Shown here: positions 1-10,322 of the stretch, in pieces
How the letters are laid out: each line of letters opens with the position of its first letter
How positions within the stretch are numbered: the stretch's first letter is position 1
Origin: Siphonodentalium dalli
Lineage: Eukaryota; Mollusca; Scaphopoda; Gadilida; Siphonodentaliidae
Direction: 5' to 3'
Assembly: GCA_032622095.1 (NCBI GenBank)
Contig: CP136068.1
Span: 50,400,443 to 50,464,442 of the forward strand
Length of the DNA: 64,000 bases
Program-made: the position numbers and the translations under genes
The notes under the pieces: model-generated
Seen by the model: the letters and a program-made list of their open reading frames with translations, nothing else
Database searches by the model: none
Told to the model about the DNA's origin: nothing

Positions 1-170
1 TAGCGTTTTGCTACACACATCGTCGACCGACTCGATCACTTTGTCGATCTCATCAAACAACGAGCAGTTGAAGAATGTGCTTCTATTTCCGGTCGCACCC
101 TCAGTAACAGTTTGTGACTTTAATTGTTCAATCGCTTTCCGATTCAACTCAGTTTTTGATGCAACGATGC
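1..170 (-). CDS. possible partial internal exon at window edge
   Basis: On the minus strand the frame is open from position 170 to the window edge, 56 codons with no stop. Just upstream lies a splice-acceptor-like stretch: a T-rich tract over about 175 to 195 followed by ATAG ending at 171. The predicted peptide runs from IVASKTELN through a polar, acidic segment containing an N-R-S sequon, FFNCSLFDEIDKV and DDVCSK, a composition that looks protein-like. There is no ATG; an in-frame stop lies further upstream, so only a spliced reading works. I recognise no family. The gene would continue leftwards outside the window. An open frame of this length could occur by chance, so confidence is low. 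Confidence 0.28.
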
Positions 171-849
171 CTATGATAAGCAGTAATATATATGTAAAAA
201 TAAGATGAGTTTGTTGAACATTTTATTTTTTATTTTTGCACTTAAAATGTTTCAAAAAAGAGTCAAAATGAGAAAAATCGCTCACTTCATGACTGAGAAG
301 TCCCCCATCGGCTATAGGGGTACCATACCCACAAGCCCTAATGGAAACACTGGATAAATAGGGAAACCACCCATCACTAATGGTCACTGTTTATAAAAGA
401 CTGGGAAGACTCACTTTAGACTTACAATAAAACTCATGGCAGAAGTAGACAAGGGTTAACATGATCACGGTGACGTAGGTATGCATAAAGTCCTTCCGTA
501 TCAAAAACCCAAGAACAACCTGAAAAAACACAGTAGATATGTCAGTTGGTTTCATGGAAGACAGTCAGGCTATCATTTACAACAACACACTTTTTTTCAT
601 AATATGGAATAAGATAAATCGATATGCCTACACTGTACATATTTCCAAATCCGTATGACCCCCATGGGTGATACGCATTCCGATGACGGACGCTGAAGTC
701 TCATGAAGTAAATGACGCTCGCCTCTACCATGAAACCGAAACTATAAAATAAAAGCATCATCACACAGGACAAAACAAGCCAAATCTGATTTTGAATAAA
801 CCTTGTTAGTCTTTATTTTCAAGTAATAGATTCTAGGATTGGTGGCATG
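171..849. other. no gene seen
   Basis: AT-rich sequence with no convincing exon, hairpin or repeat. A single AATAAA on the plus strand near 425 has no gene in front of it. Confidence 0.5.
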
Positions 850-1500
850 TAATAAACACAGAACAACACGTGTATGTATTAATGCCATTCTCACAGTCTG
901 TGTATACAAACACATGTAATAAACACAGAACAACACATGTATGTATTAATGTCATTCTCACAGTCTGTTTATATACGGGGTACTACGATTGAATGCTAGA
1001 TAATAAACACAGAACGACACATGTATGTATTAATGTCATTCTCACAGTATGTGTATATACGGGGTACTACGATTGGATGCTAGATACTAAACACAGAACA
1101 ACACGTGTATGTATTAATGTCATTCTCACAGTGTGTGTATATACGGGGTACTATGATTGAATGCTTGATAATAAAGACAGAACAACACGTGTATGTATTA
1201 ATGTCATTCTCACAGTCTGTGTATATACGGGGTACTACGATTGAATGTAATAAAGACAGAACAACACATGTATGTATTAATGTCATTCTCACAGTCTGTG
1301 TATATACGGGGTACTACGATTGAATGTAATAAACACAGAACAACACGTGTATGTATTAATGTCATTCTCACAGTCTGTGTATATACGGGGTACTACGATT
1401 GAATGCCAGATAATAAACACAGAACAACACATGTATGTACTAATGTCATTCTCACAGTCTGTGTATATACGGGGTACAACGATTGAATGCTAGATAATAA
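850..1500. repeat. 84-bp minisatellite, about 8 units
   Basis: Direct repeats anchored on TAATAAACACAGAACAACAC begin near 850, 917, 1001, 1085, 1169, 1248, 1327, 1411 and 1495. Spacings are 67, 84, 84, 84, 79, 79, 84 and 84 bp. Each unit also carries ATGTATGTATTAATGTCATT and the block TATATACGGGGTAC. The 79-bp units lack the GCTAGA segment at the unit end. Short ORFs on both strands across the array are by-products of the repeat. Confidence 0.95.
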
Positions 1501-1842
1501 ATTAATAAATTAAGAAGGAAATGAAGATCAAGCAATCCATCAGATTATGAAATTCTGCAAATTGACGGATTTTAACGAGGGCGTTGCTATCGATATGGGC
1601 TATTAATTTGTGTCCACCTAATCGAAGGGGCGTAACTCTAAATTAATTGTGTCCACCCAATCTGAGCAGGTCTGCGAATTTGAGTCAAACTGGTCGAACG
1701 AAAAATAGGATGCAAAATTATGAAATTTGCAGGGCTGTCTAAGTGGCGTAACTCTAATTTTATCGTAGTATACACCTCGCAATGATTACAGGTAAAATAT
1801 TGCTTTTATGACCCTTATTCGTTCACGACTTCAGCCCAAATT
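1501..1842. other. intergenic, minor internal repetition
   Basis: No gene seen. The phrase GGCGTAACTCTAA occurs twice, about 110 bp apart, and a degenerate third copy of the S-block 178-bp monomer (CACGACTTCAGCCCAAA) begins near 1826. Confidence 0.4.
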
Positions 1843-2773
1843 TCGAAAACTTGGAAGGGGCTATATGATCGCGTCCCTGTCATATACATGTAGATGCCCG
1901 CTGGGTGGCACCGCACGAAATTGCAAGGATTTCCTAGTGGGCGCCATGGTTCTGGCTACGCAGTCGAGTTAGTAACAAAAAGTTTTATTTTGACACACCA
2001 TGCACGACTTCAGCCCAATTTTCGAAAATTTGGAAGGGGCTATATGGTCGCGTCCATGTCCAATAGATGCCCGCTGGGCGGCACCGCAAGAAATTGCAAG
2101 GATTCCCGGGTGGCGGCCATCTTTCTGGTCACATAAATGATAAATGAAATACCATCTGAGAATAGGGAACTGGGAACTGGGCACTGGGATGGAATTCATG
2201 GAGATGTTTTTTGTGTGCAAAACTGTACTTTGTCATTGTGGGCATTAAATATATATTGCCCTAACTAATGCACACATGTGTTAAAATCGATAGTAAATAC
2301 TAACCTGCTTCCCCGACGTATTTTCAATTCTGTGACCTAACAAAACTTCCCAAATCCAAATTTAGCTCTTAGAGACTTTATGTTGTCTCCCGGAAGACGC
2401 CGATCCGCGGAGAGTACGATTTTAGTTTATACCGTGTGATAGTTGGACGTTCCGTTGCGCCTGTGAACGTGCCTGTATAGTTGCTTATGCAAATATTAGC
2501 AGATTTTCATTTCGTGCATGAAATATTTTCTTTCACCTGGCAAAACATAGGATTACATGTTTACCGAAGCACGCCATGAACTTAAATATCATCTCGATTT
2601 AATGGCACCGTATAGGCACCGTGTGATTTGGCTGTCATGGAAACAGTCACATAATAATAACATCGGCATAGGTGAAATTCTGCCCACGGCTGAGTAGGAG
2701 CACCGTCAATGCTAACGGCAACTGGGAGAAACAGCAGGCAGGATTTGGGGAAATGGTTAATTGTCTTTGTTAA

Positions 2774-3203
2774 CCCTTTCAGTGACAGGTGCCGATCTCA
2801 TCGGCCCTAATTTACGGTCTGTAAAATCGGCCCTAAATTTTTTTTTTTTTTTTTAAATGGGTTGAATGTTTTTGGGTATGCTTAAGCATGCTATAGCGAC
2901 TTTAAAAACAAACTGGATAAAACCTTAGGGCGTGTTTTAACTCAAAACTATCACCAAGTATTCATAGTATTAATTTGGATGCTCATTAAAAACGTAAGAT
3001 TCCCTGGCACTATATCTACAAAATAAGTCTGTTAAAGAATATAAGAATTTTTTTTTTTAAATAATAACAAATGATGAAAAATTGTTATGCCAATGCATTC
3101 TCTTATATATGCGAGTCGACGTATGGTCGACTCGCATATTTAAGAGAATGCATGGCACAGGGTATAAGGGTTGATACACAAATCGGACCTGGCATTGAAA
3201 GGG
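2774..3203. mobile_element. piggyBac-type MITE in S0
   Basis: A 430-bp non-autonomous element flanked by TTAA at 2770-2773 and 3204-3207. The left end reads CCCTTTCAGTGACAGGTGCC and the right end is its inverted counterpart, closing with ATTGAAAGGG. A TTAA target duplication with ends starting CCCTTT is the hallmark of the piggyBac superfamily. There is no transposase ORF. The interior holds the GCCGATCTCATCGGCCC hairpin near the left end and a large central palindrome (3090-3156). Confidence 0.8.
3090..3156. repeat. 67-bp palindrome inside MITE (S0)
   Basis: The sequence runs from CCAATGCATTCTCTTATAT to its near-perfect reverse complement around the core GTCGAC-GTATG-GTCGAC. It could extrude as a cruciform. 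Confidence 0.85.
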
Positions 3204-3771
3204 TTAAGGGGAAATTTTTCAACTTATGGCCACTTAACTTTAAAAGCTTGACTCACATTAGGGCATTTCGAACATACTATACACTCAAATATCAATATAA
3301 ATTATATCTGAACGTATATCAGGAAGCCAAGACAGTAGACAGTCGGTTTCATAGTGTTCAATGCGGCGTATCCAACTAGTATCCATATAATATAACATTT
3401 ATTTGATACATTTACTTGAAAAATGTACAAAAATTACTCGACAACGACAATTTATAATTTCGCATTCCGGCCAATCTGCCACCCGTAACATTACATCGTA
3501 CACAACAGACTTTAAAATAATGGAAATCCGGTTACCTTATTCTACGACTCAGATACTAAAGAAACCAACAACAACATTTGAGTACAATATCCCGTTAAGT
3601 TGTTACCCAGTCTATTCGTTCTATTTCTCAGCATCCCCCCTATCTCTGTGTTGCCTCTCTTTTTCCTTTTGTTTTGTTTTGAACACGTCTTAGTTTTCCC
3701 TCTATAGTTTATATATCGCTCTGTTCTTACATGTATAGCAACGTGTTTTTGTTCGTTTGTCATCATTTTGT

Positions 3772-4191
3772 ATGTAATTATGTTCCTGTTGATTAGTGGT
3801 ATTTCAATATTCTCAATTATTCAAGGAAATCAATTACATAGTACAGCACTACTATGTCTCTCTGCATATGCATATAGAGCAATAAATAATAAAAATAAAA
3901 CATATAAAAAATGTATTATATTTAACAGCTAAATTTGCTTTGATGCGCCGAAGCGGCTTCCCATTTTTTTAACCCGTAACCACTTCAGTCGGTTGTAACA
4001 TCACGGGAACTTAATCAAATTGAGTAAAGTGTTCCATGAAAAGAACTCGCTAATTAGTTTAATAACGAGTCATGATCGAATTTTCGCTAATTAATTACAA
4101 GCGCCAGAAACCGTCGACGGTGCTAAGAAAGAATGTGGTGAATTTAGCACAAACGGCGCAAATAAATTATCACAATCAAAAGGCTTGTGTG
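3772..4191. other. conserved upstream region of gene A (G1)
   Basis: There is no ORF. The segment is shared with G4 (about 34,700-35,160) with few differences but is missing from G2. It includes the motif GCTAATTA twice around 4050-4092. It is probably proximal regulatory sequence of gene A. Confidence 0.4.
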
Positions 4192-4235
4192 TATAAATGA
4201 GTTCCCGATGCATATAAATAATACACCCTTCAGTC
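4192..4235 (+). promoter_or_regulatory. TATA-type core promoter of gene A, copy G1
   Basis: Two TATA-like boxes are present, TATAAAT at 4192-4198 and TATAAATA at 4213-4220. A TTCAGTC initiator-like sequence lies at 4229-4235. Neither TATA box is exactly 30 bp from the initiator (about 40 and 19 bp), so the true start is uncertain. The arrangement is conserved in G4 and absent from G2 and the partial G3. Confidence 0.4.
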
Positions 4236-4398
4236 GAACTGGATCAATTCACAAATTGCCAGGAGATTTGAGTTTTGAGCCACAGCATTCAATTAATGAG
4301 AATAGATGTGACAGCATAAACTACAAATTAAAGGTAGCCATTTATAAGCTGTTCTGAGCAAGTTATCTGGGGAGATCGTCGAAGTTAAAGTAACTCAG
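4232..4398 (+). other. candidate 5' non-coding exon 1 of gene A (G1)
   Basis: The exon ends in a textbook donor, ACTCAG/GTAGGT (GT at 4399-4400), and would join the acceptor at 5605. It contains only a seven-codon upstream ORF (ATG 4296 to TAA 4319), so it would be 5' UTR. It is conserved in G4. The first base is inferred from the initiator-like sequence. Confidence 0.4.
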
Positions 4399-5615
4399 GT
4401 AGGTTAGATATTAAAAATTACAATTAACTTTTAATATGCATTTGATTTAAGATTTTTGCCAAATAATTTCATCAGGATCCATGTTTATGATTTTTTTCTT
4501 AGATTAAAAAACCAAAAATCATAACGTTTTTAAATTTGTTTTGCTTTATAAATATCGACCAAACGTTGCAATGTCAAACGTCAATTTTGAATGATATGGT
4601 AATGAATTTTACGAGTTAATGTTTTCGCCCGTATAGCGTCTGCCGTATAAAAACACATTAACACCTTGGAAGAACAGAACGATGTTGGTGAACAGATATC
4701 GCTATCTACTAACACTTTAGTTGTTGTTTCTAACGGACATTCCAGATTTCAACACCCATGTCTTATCAGTACACTATCGATCTGCCCCAATCTGATTGAC
4801 ATTCTGATATGACCAAACTGAGTGTTAACATCATTTGTGACATATCTGAAATTGTACATAAACGCCGTTTACTACAACACTCCTCACAAAACACACATAT
4901 TTGCCACAAGTTGTCTGCGGGAGCCAGATTCAGGTACAGTATATATACTATTTGTTTGTGTCGTGATCTGAATGTCAAGTTGTTTGATGCAGTACAGAAG
5001 TTCGTTACTCGTATACTGGGCGCGTTTCTAAATAAAAAATATGGGAAGGTAGTTGGCACCGGGACACGCATACTATAGAAATAAATTATATGTTTTAAAT
5101 AGTTACTGATCGTGTTTTTGGCCCAAATGACCTCCTCCACTACCAATGCAGGTTTAATCATTGTACTGGTTCATCGGTTAATGCGGTCTGTGATTTTGTT
5201 ATTTACTAAATACTTTTAATTTAAGAGTTACACTAAATGTAAATATTCCTGATTACACCCAGTTCGCAATATCCCCCTGTAGTATTTCAGGGCGGTCGAA
5301 CAATAGAACATCTTGTAATTTCGATTTTCTTTGGTTATTGAAAATAATGACAATTTAACATCTTTCTGTGTTACCTTATGGACTTTATTTTCTGATGCAA
5401 GGGCAATAAGTCGTAACGGCCTGTTGCGCTTTGAACTTTAATATATATTATATACTTTCATCTTTATATTATTTGTGTTTTTGTTCTGTTTAGTTCAAAT
5501 ATAATATTGTTAAAACCAAATGAATACAGCATGCTGCGCCATTCTGCCAAAACATAAGAACACATAAAATGCAATGTAATAAACGGTTTGTTCCTTTTTT
5601 TTCAGTTCTTGAAAA

Positions 5616-7039
5616 ATGGAAGACATCACTGCATCTCTAGGATTCCTTGATATAAGTTTGGATAATGTGATTATGGAAATAGAATTCATGGTAAGTGGTA
5701 ACCAATGAAATTTGGGGTGTCTAATAGTAATCCCCAACTTTAGTCAAAATTGTCAACAGTTGGAAATGTCATGCCCAAAACAACTGAAGTTGCTAATTTG
5801 AGACCAAATTTAGCTTGAGATTGTAAAGATAGTTTGAGAATCCAACCACAGATTGTGATAGTAAATGAGCTGATTAGCTTCCATTGTTTCAAAACATTTA
5901 ACATTTACCAGCAATTTACACAAAATGTAACCAGGAATGTACATATCTCTGTCTACCAACAAGTGGGAAAAGATCATGAAAATACTACGACATGCAAGTA
6001 CAACCAGAGTTATAATGCTCTGGAAGAATGACTTTACAGTTGTACACGTATCTCCAGTAGACATGATTAGATTGAGAACTTCTAACTTCATTCACTGGTA
6101 GCTACCTATAATGTAATCGTGAAGATTAGAATATTGATCCCCACTTTCATTCAAAATTTAGACTGACATGGCCATCAGAGGTGCGATTTTCCAGCGAAAT
6201 TAACCGTTTGTGAAGTTTCCCTCCTTCCATGAAACCGACATCCTCATAACATGGCCGAGAATTATTACGATTGTAAACCTTATAGCACGATCGTGGATAC
6301 CTGCAAGAGCCATACAAAAAGCGAATTAATACGATGCTTTGACAAAACACATGTGCAATAAATTTAGAAATCTTAACGAAGACATGGTTCTGCTCGATTG
6401 TCGAAACCGGACCAAACCGGTGTTGCGACAAAAAAATAACGCAGCCCATATTTAATCCAGGAAACTAAACACTTGCGCAAGGGATATTGCTCGGGTGGTT
6501 ATACGATTTCTAGATATGGCATATCAGAAATCAAGTCCACGTGGCAGTAGATCACTCCAAATGATCGTATTCTGGTTTATGTATATCATGATGGGTTATG
6601 ATGCTTTGTGTTGAATGCATACTATATAGACGGAATTCCACATGTCATATTGTAAATAAGGTATATATATTGTAACTGCATTATCTCTGTACCTATATAC
6701 GTACTATTTTAATTGAATTGCCCATAACGACTGAGATGAGATAATCCAGACCCCCATCATGTAACTATTTACTGGGTACGTCATATTTATATTTTGTTTA
6801 TATATTTTTATAATTTATACCATCTTCTAATTTTTTAGCCAATCTCTGAGCTGAAGTTCATTTACGTCGGAAAATATAAGCGATCGAGAACCAGAATGTC
6901 GAGAGCCAGACGCGCCTTGTTCGTGGACACACCGAAGACAGGTCGTGACGGAAATCGTCGGAAATCTCTACGGAAACGAACGATGGATGACGAAGACGAG
7001 CAAGTTTACAGCCAATCAAAACGAAGAAGAACGTGCTAA
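5616..7039 (+). CDS. gene A copy 1: 91-aa basic protein, two coding exons
   Basis: Exon 2 begins after a strong acceptor (TTTTTTTTCAG ending 5605) and carries AAAAATGG as start context. It codes for 25 residues (5616-5690) and stops at donor GTAAGT. Exon 3 (6839-7039) follows ATTTTTTAG, is in phase 0, and codes for 66 more residues to TAA at 7037-7039. AATAAA at 7040-7045 overlaps the stop region. The N-terminus (MEDITASLGFLDISLDNVIM) is acidic and hydrophobic. Residues 37-50, 65-72 and 86-89 are Arg/Lys clusters resembling nuclear localisation signals, and residues 75-79 are DDEDE. I recognise no domain family. A nuclear or nucleic-acid-binding role is inferred from composition only. The same exon structure is kept in three copies; between copies 1 and 3 the exons carry two synonymous changes and one Tyr-to-His change at residue 82. 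Confidence 0.6.
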
Positions 7040-7045
7040 AATAAA
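7040..7045 (+). terminator. poly(A) signal of gene A (G1)
   Basis: AATAAA directly after the stop codon, followed by a GT/T-rich stretch (TTAGTGTTTTATTTTTTTTC). Confidence 0.55.
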
Positions 7046-7685
7046 GTTAGTGTTTTATTTTTTTTCTCGTCGCAAATTGCATAATAGTGCAGTCTAACAA
7101 AAAACCTCTATGTAAAATCCGTGTCTCGGTCCTAAATTTCCGATAGTTAAATTTTCAATTCAATGAGAAATTTGTTGTTACAACAAAATTTGAATATTTT
7201 CCTATTTTTGAAATGTGCCATCATTTGGAAAATTTTCAACCATATTTTTTAACAGTTGGAAGGTTCAAATTACCAGTTTGTGCAAATTCTAACCAAATGG
7301 GAGGGGTGGGCTGTAAATGGGACTCACCGGACGCGAGGATCGATTATTGTTATATATCATAATTTATGTGTTATGCATTATATGTTTAATTTATCTGTCA
7401 TTTGCCACTGCCTGTATTGGTGTATTTGCAATAAACTATATATAATATCTATCTATCTATGTATCTATCCATACTATATGGATTCCACACAAATTGCGAT
7501 TAGGGGAAACGGTAATATGTGAAAACCAAACTTCTTTGAATTCAGAATTCATATTTATATTTCAGAGAAGTATTAATAAGTTGTTATATATACATTCTCC
7601 GTGATAGAAACAATGTGTAAATGATTACACAATTGCATGTCCCGTAGATATGGAAGCCCAGGGATCATAGTGTATTTATAACATT
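7046..7685. other. spacer with one weak exon candidate
   Basis: A TATTTTTTAACAG acceptor-like sequence ends near 7255 and opens an 88-codon frame (7256-7522). G4 carries a 6-bp in-frame deletion in it, and G2 a Gly-to-Val change. The second half is low-complexity and AT-rich. I do not consider it a gene without transcript data. Confidence 0.25.
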
Positions 7686-8157
7686 AAAGGTACTCAATCC
7701 GTAAAGAGGGTCCCCATCTTAACAGATTCCAACAACAACAATCCGATCAGAGGGTCCTATATTACTATTTCTTTGGCTTTGGGGGTAAAAAATATTTGAT
7801 TCGAGTCGAGGAACCCATCAAACAAAGCTCAGAGTTAATAGATATTGATTTTTGAAATTTGTTATGTTCTCGAGATGAGTACTAATAACTGCCGTAATCT
7901 GCTCTGGATGTGTACTCCAAATCTATTCAACCAGACAAGGATGGATAACTCTAAAATCAAGTGGTAATTTTAACGCAATTTTGACTGAGTTCTGGGCCAG
8001 ATAGTATTCCCGATATGAAAAATAATAGATTTCTAAAATCGATATCTAACAAATCTGAGCTTTGATGGGTGACTTCCTCGACTCGAATCAAATATTTTTG
8101 ATCCCCGAAGCCATTGAAATAGTAATTGAGAGGAGTTTTATCGGATTGAGTACCTTT
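7686..8157. mobile_element. M2 foldback/MITE with long inverted ends (G1)
   Basis: A 472-bp element whose ends are perfect inverted copies (AAAGGTACTCAATCCG at 7686-7701 and its complement at 8142-8157). The inner arms continue as imperfect inverted repeats, e.g. TTTGATTCGAGTCGAGGAA on the left against its complement on the right, and ATTACTATTTC near both ends. The left arm has an extra segment of about 45 bp with a second CAATCCG. TTAA overlaps the left boundary (7684-7687) but no clear target duplication exists on the right. There is no coding capacity. A related end lies at 63,742-63,789. Confidence 0.7.
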
Positions 8158-8436
8158 GACTGTTAACTTTAATCAGAGTCGACGAACCCCAGTGAACCCA
8201 ATCTATTTCTATAAATATATTATACACAGCACACACCCTTTCACTTAAAGGCCCACTTAATTTTCAAGTCACCGATTATTTTTTTTAAGTTCCTTGATAT
8301 ACGGTTTTAACAACAATCTATGCCATAAAATATGATTAAAATACTATAATTCATCACCATTTGAAACATAAGTGTCTCAGAAGACATAGTAAGGTCCCGG
8401 TTATGGCTCCCAGAACGCAACAGAATAACAAAAAAT

Positions 8437-8508
8437 GTATTTTCAATGGAAGGGGAATAACTATATCTTTAAGATATAAAGTTATTCCCTCTCCATTGAA
8501 AAAAATAC
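8437..8508. repeat. 72-bp near-perfect hairpin (G1)
   Basis: The arm GTATTTTCAATGGAAGGGG pairs with its complement on the far side; the arms continue through AATAAC and TATATCTT to a short loop. Only small bulges occur. Size and shape resemble a pre-miRNA or a very short MITE. It is present in all four G blocks. Confidence 0.7.
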
Positions 8509-8740
8509 AATTTGCACTACAATCCAGATGAAACTGAAGCACAAAAACACGTCGATAACTCAACAAAAACAACATATTCACAGTTTATTCGACCGGATAA
8601 GTTGATAATACAATGCGTTGGAGTTTCCTCTTTCAAATGGAATCTAATAAGGCATATATTTTATATTTGTGATCTTGAGGTTCGAAATTTAAGTGTGCCT
8701 TTAAGTATATATATTATTTTACTCTTCCCTTTATTTGCAG

Positions 8741-8902
8741 TCAGGAAAACACAAAAGCAAGAAGGCGAACGAGGAACAGAACATCAGACGCAATGACGGC
8801 GCGTGCACGGGTGGATCCATGACACAGAATCGATGGGTATCCCCACAATGGAGACTGTTCGATATGAATCAATGGACAGGTTCAGTTTTACGCACTTTTT
8901 GA
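8741..8902 (+). CDS. candidate alternative 3'-terminal exon of gene A (G1)
   Basis: A strong acceptor (CTTCCCTTTATTTGCAG ending 8740) opens a 53-codon frame ending in TGA at 8900-8902. The peptide begins SGKHKSKKANEEQN, contains one Cys, and ends with a Trp-rich tail containing RWVSPQWRLFD and QWTGSVLRTF. Exon 2 of gene A ends in phase 0, so direct splicing would give a 78-aa isoform that replaces the basic C-terminus. The coding stretch shows no difference in any of the four copies, while flanking intron and 3' sequence of G4 carries substitutions and indels. It could instead belong to another gene whose first exon I cannot see. Confidence 0.4.
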   Translation, partial: SGKHKSKKANEEQNIRRNDGACTGGSMTQNRWVSPQWRLFDMNQWTGSVLRTF

Positions 8903-9198
8903 CGACGCGTGACGTGTTGAAAACAATAGATGAAAAAGAAAGGGTTGTTTCAGTGGCTTGGCGACAGGAAGAGGGAAGAATAATCTCAGCTTCCAAAAAG
9001 AAAGAAAGGAAAAAGAACGAAAAGAACGACATACGGACAGCGAAGGAGGGAGACACGCGCAATCAACTACAGTTTTTGTGTCATGGCAAAAATATTATGT
9101 TAAAGTATATACATGTATATTCAATTGTTGACGATACTGCTTGTTGTCTGTTATTGTAATTTTATGCAAACATACGTGTAGTGCTTGCGATTCAGTAG

Positions 9199-9204
9199 AA
9201 TAAA
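9199..9204 (+). terminator. poly(A) signal for the downstream terminal exon (G1)
   Basis: AATAAA about 300 bp after the TGA at 8902, followed by a T/G-rich stretch. Conserved in the other G blocks. Confidence 0.45.
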
Positions 9205-9464
9205 CCAAAAGCTTGTTATAATTTGATGGTCGATTTTTCATCCAAATAACACGCCTGTCCAACTGGTCCTGCTTCTGGTGACCCATTTCGGTAATGCGTA
9301 TAGCCTGTTGAACAATCCTATTCCAACGATGAAGTTGGTTCGTTTTCTACCACGCATGTGTCGTCAATTCCCAAACTCACCGAACTCATTGATGTACTTG
9401 GACTACTTCTGTAGGGTTCTGAAGTTTACTAACTTTTCCTTTGATTTGATTCCCTAAGACCATA

Positions 9465-9943
9465 ATGTATACCCACGCTTCTTGGATTGGCCATTATCCT
9501 AAGCATCTTTGTGGCACCCAGCAGTCTCGTCGAAGAGCTACCACCAGATGCGAACAAAACTCGCGGTGCTAGTTTGTGGGCATGTGTCATGATAGAGGAA
9601 ATGAGATCTGATCACGAACCGTCCTATACCCTGGGGTAAGTTTCATACACAGACAGGATATTATGCGTGGCGGTCCTTTCTTTGTGTGCTAATGAAGGTT
9701 TGAGTTGTTATCATCCTCGCTCTGGGTAGTGGCCGGTATGATTCAAGAAAATATGAATGCCATCAGCAGAAATATGACGTGTTCAACACGAAGAACAGCC
9801 AGAGGAATGTTGTATTAATGAGATCTTGCAATCAGGGCAACACACATGTTGGGTACACCGAGTGGTTTCTTGGCAACACCACCATTCCGACCATATGCCG
9901 CAGACATAACATCAATATTCTAAGCTATCTTGCGGGATCATAA
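9465..9943 (+). pseudogene. gene H copy 1: secreted-glycoprotein-like ORF, start out of frame
   Basis: Exon a is open from 9475 to 9635 and begins with a hydrophobic leader (TLLGLAIILSIFVA) typical of a signal peptide. A sequon NKT and one Cys follow, and it ends at donor GTAAGT (9636-9641) in phase 2. Exon b (9730-9943) follows acceptor CTCTGGGTAG, restores the phase exactly, and encodes 70 further residues with three Cys and a second sequon (NTT) before TAA at 9941-9943. The predicted mature chain is about 110 residues with four Cys. The only suitable ATG (9465-9467) is one base out of frame with the leader: there is one C too many in ACCCACG (9471-9477). That lesion is in all four copies, so the gene is either an ancestral pseudogene or begins in a way I cannot see. 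No family is recognised. Confidence 0.4.
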
Positions 9944-9978
9944 TGGAACATCTCACGTTCGATCTTTGATGGATTTGC

Positions 9979-10322
9979 AGTCATACGCGAGGTTGGTTCT
10001 CATATTATCCTCCGGTCATACGTGGGGGAGGTTCTGATATGAACACATTATTCACTGGTCATACGCAGTGGAGGTTCATACTATCCACCGGTCATACATG
10101 GTGGAAGTTCTCATATGAACATATAATCCGCCAGTCATACGCGGTGGAAGTGTATATTATCTGCCGGTCATACACGGTGGAGGTTCTCATATGAACATAT
10201 TATTCGCCGGATAATATGAACCTCCACCGCGTATGACCGGCAGATAATATGTTCATATGAGAACCCCCCCCCGCGTATGACTGGCAGATAATATGAGAAC
10301 CTCCACCGCATATGAATGGCGG
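9979..10322. repeat. V1: short inverted minisatellite
   Basis: Units of about 33 to 43 bp built on GGTCATACGCGGTGGAGGTT and CATATTATCCGCC, with or without an ATGAA insert. The units run forward to about 10,209 and then as reverse complements to 10,322, forming a head-to-head array. Compared with V3 it has lost roughly 1.3 kb between the forward and reverse halves. The deletion joins CGCCGG directly to ATAATATGAACC. Confidence 0.9.

Larger units (their letters stand above)
1843..3771. repeat. S0: diverged copy of the S repeat block
   Basis: This copy matches the five S units further right from the 178-bp dimer (CGAAAACTTGGAAGGGG at 1844 and again at 2023) through the MITE and on to the pyrimidine-rich segment before block G1. 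It lacks the 205-bp dimer that starts the other units. It carries more substitutions than the others do among themselves, so it is probably the oldest copy. It sits directly upstream of G1, as S5 sits upstream of G4, which suggests S-G is the ancestral order. Confidence 0.85.

Noticed and set aside
850..1500. CRISPR-like array
   Set aside because: Repeats are 67-84 bp without unique spacers, in a eukaryotic context.
7256..7522. Extra exon of gene A
   Set aside because: The acceptor is good but the frame is AT-rich and changes by indel and replacement between copies; kept only as a weak candidate.
8512..8796. 94-codon ORF overlapping the terminal exon in another frame
   Set aside because: It reads through intron and acceptor; the spliced frame is the better explanation.
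9223..9457. 77-codon plus-strand open frame before gene H, with a 42-codon ORF from ATG 9329
   Set aside because: A leucine-rich stretch looks leader-like, but there is no acceptor, the frame spans the likely 3' end of the preceding transcript, and a competing minus-strand donor-like GTGAGT lies in it.
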